From: Akkermansiaceae bacterium UBA4145
GTDB lineage: Bacteria; Verrucomicrobiota; Verrucomicrobiia; Verrucomicrobiales; Akkermansiaceae
Reading direction: 5' to 3'
DNA length: 11,534 bases
Assembly (NCBI GenBank): GCA_002380675.1
Contig: DFWB01000224.1
Location: 37,378 to 48,911 of the forward strand
Shown: positions 1 to 6,288 of the stretch, one piece after another
Layout of the letters: each line of letters begins with the position of its first letter
Position numbering within the stretch: the first letter of the stretch is position 1
Position numbers and translations under genes: made by a program
Notes under the pieces: generated by a model
Told to the model about the DNA's origin: nothing
What the model saw: the letters and a program-made list of their open reading frames with translations, nothing else
Database searches by the model: none

Positions 1-1608
1 GCGCGCAAGTTCCTCGATGAACACGTGGAGATGTATGAGAAGAGCCAGTTCCGGATGGCGTCACTCTATTTCCAGGGCTCAAACCTCTCCCGACTCCAAT
101 ACTGGGGAAAGGCGGCCGAACTCCTCGATGTGTTCCTTTCTAAATACCCAGACCCTGGGAAGAATATTTATCTTCCGTTTGCCCTCTACGACCGCGCGAA
201 CTGTCATTTCGCCGAAGACGAACTGGACCCGGCGCTGGTGAAATTGAATCGGCTCGAAAGTGAGTTTCCCAATAGCGATATCATGGACATGGCCTTCAAT
301 CTCAAAGGCAATGTTCTCCAGACCCAGGAGGAGTGGGACCCTGCGGAAGCCTATTATAAGAAGGCAATGGAACTCGCTAAGAGGCGCGAGAATACCATTG
401 TTGTCGGTGAATCTCTCTTTTACCTCGTAGGGCTTCTGGGTTCGGAGAAACGAGGGAAAAAAGAGAATCCACGGGTAAAGGATGCGGTCCCCTACTATGA
501 CGAGTTCTGGAAGGACCACGGTTCCGCCTCTCCTTACAAGGCGCAGACCGCGGTTGCGGGGGTTCACCCATTAACAGTTGTTGGGCGTGAGGAAGAGGCC
601 TTGGAGCGATTACAGGGAGTCATCGCAGAGCTCGCCTCTGTTGCTGGAGCATTTGGATTGGAAGAGGCCATTAACTCCTACACGCGAGCCTACCTCGAGA
701 GCAACAGTGAGGATGACCTCAAAGAGCATTATTACAATTTCCCCGGGATCGACTCGGGAAACAAGGAAGCTCAGGCCCTGCTTCGGATTGCCCTGATCAC
801 TGTCTTTGAGGAGAAAGGGAAGAAGGCCGACAAGGAAGAAAATGCGAATGACAAACGCGCGGCGGAAGCCATGGTGGGTGTCCTTTTCAGGGATCTGAAA
901 GGCGAGTTCGAGCCGGCCCAGTTGACGAACTATGTGCTGGTTCGTGTCGGGGATTACCTCCGCGAAATGACCAGCACTCCGAGGAATGCGCTCGCCTACT
1001 ACAGCGAGGTGGTCAGGCGGGAGGACCAGTCATACCGCTTCAATGCGAACTTTGGATTGGCCGATATTCTCGGGGAATCACAAAGCCCGACCGAGAAGCA
1101 GAAAGCGATCGATAGTCTAGAACACATCTTCAAGAACGCTCCTCAGAAGAAACAGAAGGAAAGAGCTCTTTATCGAATTGTGAGTATTCTGGCGGCTAAG
1201 GGTGACTGGGATCTTTTGACAACCCGAGCCAAGGAGTATCTGACTACGGAGGGATTCCGGCGATACGCCGCGGAGACTTCCTTCTTCCTCTCGCAGTCCT
1301 ACGACAAGCGCAAGATGCGGGAGGACGCCATCGTTGCCTACAACAACACCTGGGCCAGCTACACGGGACTTATCCGGATATCAGCACCCTCAATGAAGAG
1401 AGTGATGGAACTGGTATGGGAGCGCAACAATGGTGACGACCATCAGCAAGCTTACGAGATCGGATACAAGTTCCGGAAATCCACGGAGCATCTTCTTGAC
1501 CAGATGAAGGATGAGGAAAGAGAGCTCTGGGAGTCTGTGCGTGATCTCGTAGAGCGCTATGAGGGCCACAGCTCGGTAACCAAGATCGTAGAGGAGAAGC
1601 CGAAGTAA
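1..1608 (+). CDS. TPR-repeat protein, 5' end outside window
   Basis: The reading frame is open from base 1 (first visible residues ARKFLDEHVEMYEK), so the true start lies upstream; an internal ATG at 25 is not convincing as the start. About 535 residues are visible. The sequence is almost wholly helical with degenerate tetratricopeptide-type repeats, for example a segment reading YWGKAAELLDVFLSKYPDPG, then YDRANCHFAEDELDPALVKL, then NVLQTQEEWDPAEAYYKKAM. The repeating A/G-x-x-x-F/Y spacing and 'KYPD/EFPNS' turns are typical of envelope TPR scaffolds such as BamD- and YbgF-like proteins. No catalytic motif is visible and the C-terminus is lysine/glutamate-rich. The next gene, also secreted and TPR-like, starts 36 bp downstream, so the two probably share a transcript. 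Family level (TPR scaffold, probably periplasmic) is secure; the specific role is unknown, and a signal peptide cannot be judged because the N-terminus is missing. Confidence 0.85.
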   Translation, partial: ARKFLDEHVEMYEKSQFRMASLYFQGSNLSRLQYWGKAAELLDVFLSKYPDPGKNIYLPFALYDRANCHFAEDELDPALVKLNRLESEFPNSDIMDMAFNLKGNVLQTQEEWDPAEAYYKKAMELAKRRENTIVVGESLFYLVGLLGSEKRGKKENPRVKDAVPYYDEFWKDHGSASPYKAQTAVAGVHPLTVVGREEEALERLQGVIAELASVAGAFGLEEAINSYTRAYLESNSEDDLKEHYYNFPGIDSGNKEAQALLRIALITVFEEKGKKADKEENANDKRAAEAMVGVLFRDLKGEFEPAQLTNYVLVRVGDYLREMTSTPRNALAYYSEVVRREDQSYRFNANFGLADILGESQSPTEKQKAIDSLEHIFKNAPQKKQKERALYRIVSILAAKGDWDLLTTRAKEYLTTEGFRRYAAETSFFLSQSYDKRKMREDAIVAYNNTWASYTGLIRISAPSMKRVMELVWERNNGDDHQQAYEIGYKFRKSTEHLLDQMKDEERELWESVRDLVERYEGHSSVTKIVEEKPK

Positions 1609-1644
1609 CAAGAACGCTCTTCCAACCCCTAACAGAATCACGAT

Positions 1645-2613
1645 ATGAACAAGTTAGTTTTAAGCTTCATTCTCCTCTTTGCCTCCGGGGCAAAGGTTGT
1701 CGCAGAAGACGCAATGGGAGTCATCATATACACTGAGCCGGTAAGCAAGCAGGAGGACGTTCTCAAGGTCTGGATGACTGCGGCAAGTACGACTCAGATC
1801 GAATACAAGACTACTCCCCAGAGCCTGAACAGGAGCCGGATCAAGCGATCAGCAGTGAAATCGGTCTACTTCTTCGAGCCGCCTGTCTTCAAGGAAGCAA
1901 TGGACCTCTACGAGAGCCGGGACTATGCAGGAGCCCGGGAGAAGTTCGCCGCATGTAAGAAAGCTTTTGAGACACTCGATGAAATCAGGGGAAATTATAG
2001 CACGTTGGCTGGATTCTATGAGCTAGAGACCTGCCGGAAGCTGGAAGATCTCGAAGGCCTCAAAAAGCTGCTGGACGTATATCAGGCTGATACCCTTGAG
2101 CGTGAACACCAGCGTAATCAGCTGGAAGTTTACGCTGTATGGGACGCGGTGCGGACAAAGAGCTGGCCCCGTCTTGATGCGCTTGTAAGAGAGGTTCTCG
2201 CGGAGAAGAAGTGGATTGGGGAGCACTTGGCACAGTTGAAGTATTGTCATGGACTTGCTCTCGAGGGGCTGGGCCGGGATACGGATGCGCTGATTGCATT
2301 TAACGGCGCCTTTACTGCGGACTATACGGCCTCGGAGGAGCTGACTCAGAAAGCCGCACTCGCTTGTCTGAGAGTCATCAAGGGCAATGATGAAGTCGGT
2401 CTGGCCATTCAACTATGGGGAACTGAGGATGAAGACCCCAATTCTCCGGGATATTTTCTCCTTCAAGAAGGGGTTGCCCTTTGCGATCTATGGAAGAAGT
2501 CCCTCGGTGGGGGGAAGCCCCTTCCTGCGGAGTTCGCTTCTCTCCTTCGTTACCGTGAGGACAACAAGCCTGAGCCAGAGGTGAAGGAGGAGGCGGACGA
2601 GGAAGGAGCCTGA
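1645..2613 (+). CDS. Secreted TPR-like hypothetical protein
   Basis: Encodes 322 residues starting at ATG 1645. Residues 1-21 form a classical Sec signal peptide (MNKLVLSFILLFASGAKVVA, cleavage likely after VVA before ED), so the product is exported. Residues about 24-75 look like a small beta-rich domain (VIIYTEPVSK, then EDVLKVWMTA, IEYKTTP, ending AVKSVYFFEPPVF). From about 78 onward the protein is helical with TPR-like units (EAMDLYESRDYAGAREKFAA; LKYCHGLALEGLGRDTDALI). The last 15 residues are acidic (EPEVKEEADEEGA). No enzyme motif is present. It lies 36 bp after another TPR protein on the same strand and probably works with it at the cell envelope. I do not recognise a named family. 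There is no good Shine-Dalgarno before the start (the upstream bases are ACAGAATCACGAT), but the signal peptide fixes it well. Confidence 0.85.
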   Translation: MNKLVLSFILLFASGAKVVAEDAMGVIIYTEPVSKQEDVLKVWMTAASTTQIEYKTTPQSLNRSRIKRSAVKSVYFFEPPVFKEAMDLYESRDYAGAREKFAACKKAFETLDEIRGNYSTLAGFYELETCRKLEDLEGLKKLLDVYQADTLEREHQRNQLEVYAVWDAVRTKSWPRLDALVREVLAEKKWIGEHLAQLKYCHGLALEGLGRDTDALIAFNGAFTADYTASEELTQKAALACLRVIKGNDEVGLAIQLWGTEDEDPNSPGYFLLQEGVALCDLWKKSLGGGKPLPAEFASLLRYREDNKPEPEVKEEADEEGA

Positions 2614-2686
2614 GCTGCTCTGGTTCAAAAAATATTTAGATAGGGGGCTTTCCGCCTCTCCAAGGCCCGCGTGCAGTCCGCGTCAA

Positions 2687-3052
2687 CTAGCTTGGATCCG
2701 CGTTGCGGCCTTCTTCGATCAGGTGCCAGAATTGTTTGGATCGTGCGAGCTCCTCGTCTTCTGCGCCAAAAGGTAGTTTCGAACGGAAGAGGAAGTCCTG
2801 AAAGGTATTCTTGTGAAGGACGCGGTGCACCTTGACGTGATCATCGAGTACTTCGAAATAGAACCTCCACTCCTTCGCGCGAAAGCGGAAGAGCACCTTG
2901 TTGTCTCTCTCGATTCTTCCAAACCGATCATCCTCCAGGTTTTCAAGGTCCTCCTCCTTAACCTTGAATTCGTCAAGTAGCTCGAGTTGTTCCAGCGTGC
3001 CGAGTTGGGAGATCTCAGCAGCGCTAATCACGTTGAAGACTATCTGAAGCAC
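2687..3052 (-). CDS. RelE/ParE-fold toxin-like protein, orphan
   Basis: Encodes 121 residues from a GTG start (reading MLQIVFNVISAAE). The core around residues 42-85 has the RelE/ParE pattern: a small domain with GRIERDNKVLFRFRAKEWR, then a strand pair IYFEV-like (here FYFEVLDDHVKVHRVLHKNT) and a C-terminal FLFRSKL. This alternation of arginine-rich strands followed by VxVHRVLHKNT is typical of the mRNA-interferase or gyrase-toxin fold (annotated in relatives as a 'cytotoxic translational repressor of toxin-antitoxin stability system'). An N-terminal extension of about 40 residues (SQLGTLEQLELLDEF and following) is unusual for compact RelE toxins. No antitoxin gene is present on either side: larC ends 74 bp upstream on the same strand and the neighbour on the other side is convergent. 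It may be a domesticated, non-toxic family member that is simply read from the end of the lar transcript. Fold assignment is fairly secure; toxic activity is not shown. Confidence 0.7.
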   Translation of the reverse strand: MLQIVFNVISAAEISQLGTLEQLELLDEFKVKEEDLENLEDDRFGRIERDNKVLFRFRAKEWRFYFEVLDDHVKVHRVLHKNTFQDFLFRSKLPFGAEDEELARSKQFWHLIEEGRNADPS

Positions 3053-3126
3053 GACTTACCCTACACCCCGAGAAGGAAGAGGGAACGGAAAATAGCAAGT
3101 GGCCCATTGCTTTGGATCCTTTTCCT

Positions 3127-4332
3127 TCAGTGGGCATGACCTTCGTGAGAATGGGGAAGGTTCAGGGCGTGGGCAGCTTCGTGCTCCGCTTGGTGGTATA
3201 CTTCCCGGATTGGAGTGCCGCTTTTGGAGGCCGCTTCCCGGCAGTCTTCATATTCCGGGGTCACCCGGGATTGCCCGCCTGGTAGCGTCGCGATCTTAAC
3301 CCGAATGTCACCAAACTTGGTCTTAACTACCTCGCTGCGACGGGGTAGTGAATTGCGTTGTACTTCCCGGCGGCGGACCCCGAGAGTAGAGCTCTCATGA
3401 AAGAGGAGGTGTTCCAGAGAGTCGGCCTGCTGTGGTTTAGCAAGAACTTGAAGGAGTATTCCGGGCCGGCCTTTCTTCATCTGGGCAGGAAGCACTGAGA
3501 CATCGAGAGCTCCTGCCTCCATCAGGAGCTGGGAGAGATGGCCCACCAGTTCGGGAGACTCATCATCGAGATTGGTTTCGAGTTGTATCAGGGTTTCAGT
3601 GAGAAGGCGGGATCCGCCTCCGGCATCGCCCAGAAGAAGGCGGAGGACGTTCGGAATCTCCAGGTCGTTGGATCCGGCCCCGTAACCGATTGACTTAAGG
3701 GCCATTGGCGGGATAGGACCAAATCCATCGGCCACCTCCGAGAGAACTGCGGCACCAGTCGGAGTGACGAGTTCAGCATCGATGGTGCTGCCAGCGACAG
3801 GGCAACCTTTCATTAGCGCCAGAGCTGCAGGAGCAGGGAGCGGGATCTGTCCATGGGCACCAGTGACAAAGCCGCGGCCAAGAGGAAACGGAGAAACGCG
3901 AACCTGTTCGATACCCAAAGCCTCAAGTCCGGCGAGGGTACCGCAAACGTCGACAATGGCATCGACACCACCGACCTCGTGAAGGTGGACCTTATCGACG
4001 GTAGAATCGTGAATTGCAGCTTCTGCCTCGCAGATCCGGGTAAAGATACGGGTAGCGGTTTTCTTGACCTGCGCGGACAGGGAGCTGTCCTCAACGACCT
4101 TTACAATGTCGGCGAGGTGACGCTCGGGGGCATCGTCGTGCACATGGACGTCGACCTTGACTGCGCTGAAGGCATTCTTGGAGACGCGATTGATATGCAG
4201 GTGAAAGTCTTTCAGGTGAAGCTTGGAGAGCTCGGCCTCCAGTTTGTCAGCGGGCAGACCCGCATCTACCAGCGCTCCAAGCATCATGTCCCCGCTTGCT
4301 CCTGCAATACAGTCAAAGTAAGCCGTGCGCAT
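3127..4332 (-). CDS. larC: Nickel-pincer cofactor nickel insertase LarC
   Basis: LarC (formerly DUF111) is a CTP-dependent cyclometallase that inserts nickel into the dithiocarboxylated pyridinium nucleotide to give the NPN cofactor. From ATG 4332 the product is 401 residues. Family landmarks run in order: YFDCIAGASGDM at residues 5-16, HLHEVGGVDAIVDV at 116-129, LVTPTGAAVL at 188-197, LETNLDDESPE at 251-261, MKKGRPG at 285-291 and ESSTLGVRRR at 313-322. The frame could extend to a TTG at 4374, which overlaps the larB stop as TTGA, but the family normally begins just before YFDC, so ATG 4332 is preferred. The His-rich loop usual near residue 65 is reduced (DVHVHDDAPERH), while the C-terminus carries a metal-binding-looking tail (HSHEGHAH). 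It is one uninterrupted frame, whereas Lactiplantibacillus splits it into larC1/larC2 joined by frameshifting. It follows larB closely. Confidence 0.93.
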   Translation of the reverse strand: MRTAYFDCIAGASGDMMLGALVDAGLPADKLEAELSKLHLKDFHLHINRVSKNAFSAVKVDVHVHDDAPERHLADIVKVVEDSSLSAQVKKTATRIFTRICEAEAAIHDSTVDKVHLHEVGGVDAIVDVCGTLAGLEALGIEQVRVSPFPLGRGFVTGAHGQIPLPAPAALALMKGCPVAGSTIDAELVTPTGAAVLSEVADGFGPIPPMALKSIGYGAGSNDLEIPNVLRLLLGDAGGGSRLLTETLIQLETNLDDESPELVGHLSQLLMEAGALDVSVLPAQMKKGRPGILLQVLAKPQQADSLEHLLFHESSTLGVRRREVQRNSLPRRSEVVKTKFGDIRVKIATLPGGQSRVTPEYEDCREAASKSGTPIREVYHQAEHEAAHALNLPHSHEGHAH

Positions 4333-4370
4333 GTGAGGATTGGAAAGGGTATTGGGGCCGAAGGAAAGCC

Positions 4371-5135
4371 TCAACCGGCGTGTTTCCCGCCAGATCGCAT
4401 GATTGTACTGGCGACCATTGCGGCGCCAAATCCGTTATCAATGTTGACTACTGAGACACCAGAAGCACACGAGGAAAGCATCGCGTGCAGGGCAGCTTCA
4501 CCCCCTCTCGAGATCCCGTATCCCACACTGGTGGGAACGCCAATGACAGGGCAGGAGACCAATCCTCCAATGACACTGGTGAGGGCCCCTTCCATGCCGG
4601 CAACACTAATCACTACTCCCGCTTCTCGAAGAGTTTCTAGCTTATCCAGAAGCCGGTGCAAACCGGCAACTCCCACATCCGTGAGGCGCTCTACCCGGTG
4701 ACCGAGGAACTCGAGGGTCTGGGATGCTTCCTCCGCAACAGGCAAATCGGAGGTGCCTGCGCAGGCGACAACCGCGTAGGGATGAGCTTTTGCTTCCGGG
4801 CGGTGTCCCAGAGCGAGAAGGCGCGAAAGCCTGTCGTAGCGGGCTTCGGGTAGTGCTTCTTCCACAATGCGGGCCTTACGACGGGAGACCCTGGTCGCGA
4901 GGGCTCTTTGATGGCTCTGGTAAATTCGGTCGAGGATTTCAACCAGCTGCTCCCCACTCTTTCCTGCACCGAAGACGACTTCGGGCGCTCCTTGCCGGAG
5001 CTCCCGGTGGGTGTCTATGGTTGTGTGCTCAAGATCCTGAAACGGGAGGTCCCGGAGCTCTTCCAGCGCCTTGGCGGCGGTTACGTCGCCGGTTGCGACC
5101 TGATTGAGTAGTCGTTCGATGCGTTCGGGTTTCAT
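4371..5135 (-). CDS. larB: Nickel-pincer cofactor carboxylase/hydrolase LarB
   Basis: LarB carboxylates C5 of the pyridinium ring of nicotinic acid adenine dinucleotide and hydrolyses the phosphoanhydride, giving pyridinium-3,5-biscarboxylic acid mononucleotide. The 254-residue length is normal. Residues 1-115 form the family's N-terminal domain (ELRQGAPEVVFGAGKS at 45-60). Residues 119-245 are the PurE-like carboxylase domain: VVACAGTSDLPVAEEA at 122-137, LTDVGVAGLHRLL at 151-163, VAGMEGALTSVIGGL at 178-192, PVIGVPTSVGYG at 196-207 and VVNIDNGFGAA at 229-239. Cys223 in SSCASG probably corresponds to the catalytic cysteine that attacks the pyridinium ring in the characterised enzyme (inferred by motif position). 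Translation is coupled to larE by an ATGA overlap, and the terminal larE codons supply an AGGA motif 4 nt before the ATG. Confidence 0.95.
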   Translation of the reverse strand: MKPERIERLLNQVATGDVTAAKALEELRDLPFQDLEHTTIDTHRELRQGAPEVVFGAGKSGEQLVEILDRIYQSHQRALATRVSRRKARIVEEALPEARYDRLSRLLALGHRPEAKAHPYAVVACAGTSDLPVAEEASQTLEFLGHRVERLTDVGVAGLHRLLDKLETLREAGVVISVAGMEGALTSVIGGLVSCPVIGVPTSVGYGISRGGEAALHAMLSSCASGVSVVNIDNGFGAAMVASTIMRSGGKHAG

Positions 5136-5935
5136 TTTTTCCTGAGGACATCATTCATACTCCCCGATCGGAATCCTGCGAGGTCGAGAGCGGCATAGGG
5201 GAATCCCGCCTCCTTCATCGCCTTTGTGATTTGATCGCTTTGTTCCACGGCACGAGCGAGCTCATCCTGGCTCACCTCGATACGAGCTATCTGGTCATGA
5301 TGCCGTACTCGAAGCTCGTGAAATCCCAGCGAACGGAGTGATGCTTCAGCTTTTTCGACCTGTGCGAGTTTTTCTGGAGTGACCTCCGAGCCGTAGGGCA
5401 CTCTGGAAGAGAGGCAGGCGTTGGCTGGTCTATTCCAGTTTGAGAGGCCCAGCTGGCGTGCCCATTCGCGGATCTCCCCCTTGCCGATCCCGGCCTCTTG
5501 AAGTGGGCTGCGGACCCCGTGCTCTCTTGCAGCTCGCAGACCCGGACGGTGGTCTCCGAGATCATCGGCGTTAGTGCCATCGAGAATCCACTTGAAGCCT
5601 TCCGCCTTTGCGTAGTCGATCAGGCACTGATAGACATTGGTCTTACAAAAATAGCAGCGCTGGGAGTCGTTACGCTGGTAGCGAGGGTCTTCAGTTTCTC
5701 GGCTCTGGACCACCTCATGAGCGACTCCGATCTCGGCGGCGAGACTCCGGGAGGCTTCTAAATCGCTTTGAGCGAGACTTGGGGATACGGCGGTGATGGC
5801 TACGGCATTGTCTCCGAGTTGTTCGCGAGCGACTCTCAGAACCAGAGTGCTATCGATCCCTCCGGAGAAGGCGACGAGGACACGCTCGAAATCGTGGATG
5901 ATTTTTGAGGCTAGAAGCCGGGGAGAATCTTTCAT
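5132..5935 (-). CDS. larE: Nickel-pincer cofactor sulfur transferase LarE, three-cysteine type
   Basis: LarE is an adenylating PP-loop enzyme that adds the two sulfurs to the cofactor precursor. From ATG 5935 it is 267 residues, matching the family. The ATP-pyrophosphatase loop SGGIDST is at residues 24-30, TNADDLGDHRPG at 121-132, the sulfur-site motif NRPANACLSSRVPYG at 168-182, and FRSGSM near the end. Cys174 lies where the sacrificial cysteine is in the Lactiplantibacillus enzyme, and a further CxxC (Cys94 and Cys97 in RCYFCK) is present. Three such cysteines characterise the LarE group that binds a [4Fe-4S] cluster and so can act catalytically. The frame stays open upstream to a TTG at 6004, but those extra 23 residues (ending KGRPYGLR) are encoded largely by a palindrome and do not resemble the family; the homologous N-terminus begins at MKDSPRLLASKII. 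No Shine-Dalgarno precedes ATG 5935, so the start is moderately sure. Confidence 0.93.
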   Translation of the reverse strand: MKDSPRLLASKIIHDFERVLVAFSGGIDSTLVLRVAREQLGDNAVAITAVSPSLAQSDLEASRSLAAEIGVAHEVVQSRETEDPRYQRNDSQRCYFCKTNVYQCLIDYAKAEGFKWILDGTNADDLGDHRPGLRAAREHGVRSPLQEAGIGKGEIREWARQLGLSNWNRPANACLSSRVPYGSEVTPEKLAQVEKAEASLRSLGFHELRVRHHDQIARIEVSQDELARAVEQSDQITKAMKEAGFPYAALDLAGFRSGSMNDVLRKK

Positions 5936-5937
5936 GC

Positions 5938-5955
5938 GCAGACCATATGGTCTGC
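5938..5955. repeat. 18-bp perfect palindrome at the larE start
   Basis: The sequence GCAGACCATATGGTCTGC equals its own reverse complement. It ends 2 bp upstream of the preferred larE start codon, exactly where a ribosome binding site should be. In RNA it could fold to a 7-bp stem (GCAGACC/GGTCTGC) with an AUAU loop. No second copy was noticed in the window. Possibilities are an operator for a dimeric regulator, a translational-control hairpin, or one copy of a dispersed REP-like palindrome family. The sequence alone does not separate them. Confidence 0.6.
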
Positions 5956-6051
5956 CCTTACGCAAAGGTATGCAGAGCGATTCGGCAAGACGGCAGGTAA
6001 GCAAAGAGGGGTTTTTCTATTACCAGCCCCGAAATTTGCAGAGATGAATTA

Positions 6052-6196
6052 GGGAAGAGAGGCACGGCACAACCCTTTTCCCTCGACAGGGCCAGCACCC
6101 CGTGCAAATCCTGCCGGCCGTGAACAGTTGGACCCTAGCACCTCTTCTTTTTGTGTCGCCGCTTGGACGCTAGTCCTTGCCCGTCTCTCCTGGCCC
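6052..6196. other. Structured region in the divergent larE-leuA gap
   Basis: This part of the 5936-6288 gap has no convincing gene but much internal complementarity. The ends pair as an interrupted helix (6052-6069 with 6178-6196: GGG/CCC, GAGAG/CTCTC, GGCA/TGCC). Inside are GGAC-CC-TAGC at 6130-6139 against GCTAGTCC at 6169-6176; GGCCAGCA at 6090-6097 against TGCCGGCC at 6112-6119; and CCCT-cgac-AGGG at 6080-6091. GCACGG at 6062-6067 can instead pair with CCGTGC at 6100-6105, which is incompatible with the outer helix. The 6090/6112 helix has one A-C mismatch on the plus strand but a G-U pair on the minus strand, mildly favouring transcription towards larE. It could be an untranslated leader with alternative folds or a small RNA. 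It matches no RNA family I know. Confidence 0.35.
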
Positions 6197-6240
6197 AGCA
6201 AATGTCTCCTGCATAACGGGGCGAACTGTGTCCGATACGT

Positions 6241-6269
6241 TTGCCAAGACCGTGCCAAAAGATAATTAT
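6241..6269 (+). promoter_or_regulatory. Possible leuA sigma-70-type promoter
   Basis: TTGCCA at 6241-6246 (five of six matches to the -35 consensus) is followed after 17 bp by AATTAT at 6264-6269 (four of six matches to -10). The -10 lies within a perfect AT-rich palindrome, GATAATTATC at 6261-6270. Transcription would begin near 6276, leaving a leader of only about 13 nt before the leuA ATG. If so, the structured region upstream would not be in the leuA mRNA. The call rests on consensus matching alone. Confidence 0.3.
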
Positions 6270-6288
6270 CAGCCAATCCAATCTGATC

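Noticed and set aside
79..567. A 162-codon minus-strand open frame inside the first TPR gene
   Set aside because: It lies within clear TPR coding sequence on the other strand and shows no domain or start signal.
2614..2686. Terminator between the convergent TPR-like gene and RelE-fold gene
   Set aside because: No stable stem with a U-run was found; the CGCG motifs there do not form a convincing hairpin.
4333..4374. TTG at 4374 as the larC start
   Set aside because: It gives a neat TTGA overlap with larB, but the additional 14 residues are not part of the family N-terminus and the ATG at 4332 sits directly before the conserved YFDC block.
3853..4701. A 282-codon plus-strand open frame opposite larC and larB
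   Set aside because: It runs antisense across two well-conserved genes, has low-complexity content shifting along its length, no recognisable domain and no ribosome site. It is best explained by codon bias of the opposite strand.
6008..6030. GGGG/CCCC hairpin as a terminator or attenuator before larE
   Set aside because: Only a 4-bp stem with a 15-nt loop and a weak TCTTTG tract; too weak to call.
6178..6212. Minus-strand GCCAGGAGAGACGGGC and GCAGGAGACATTTGC, resembling a cobalamin-riboswitch B12 box
   Set aside because: The other conserved cobalamin elements are not found 5' of it; the box is imperfect and the upstream part would run into the leuA start. No B12-related gene follows.
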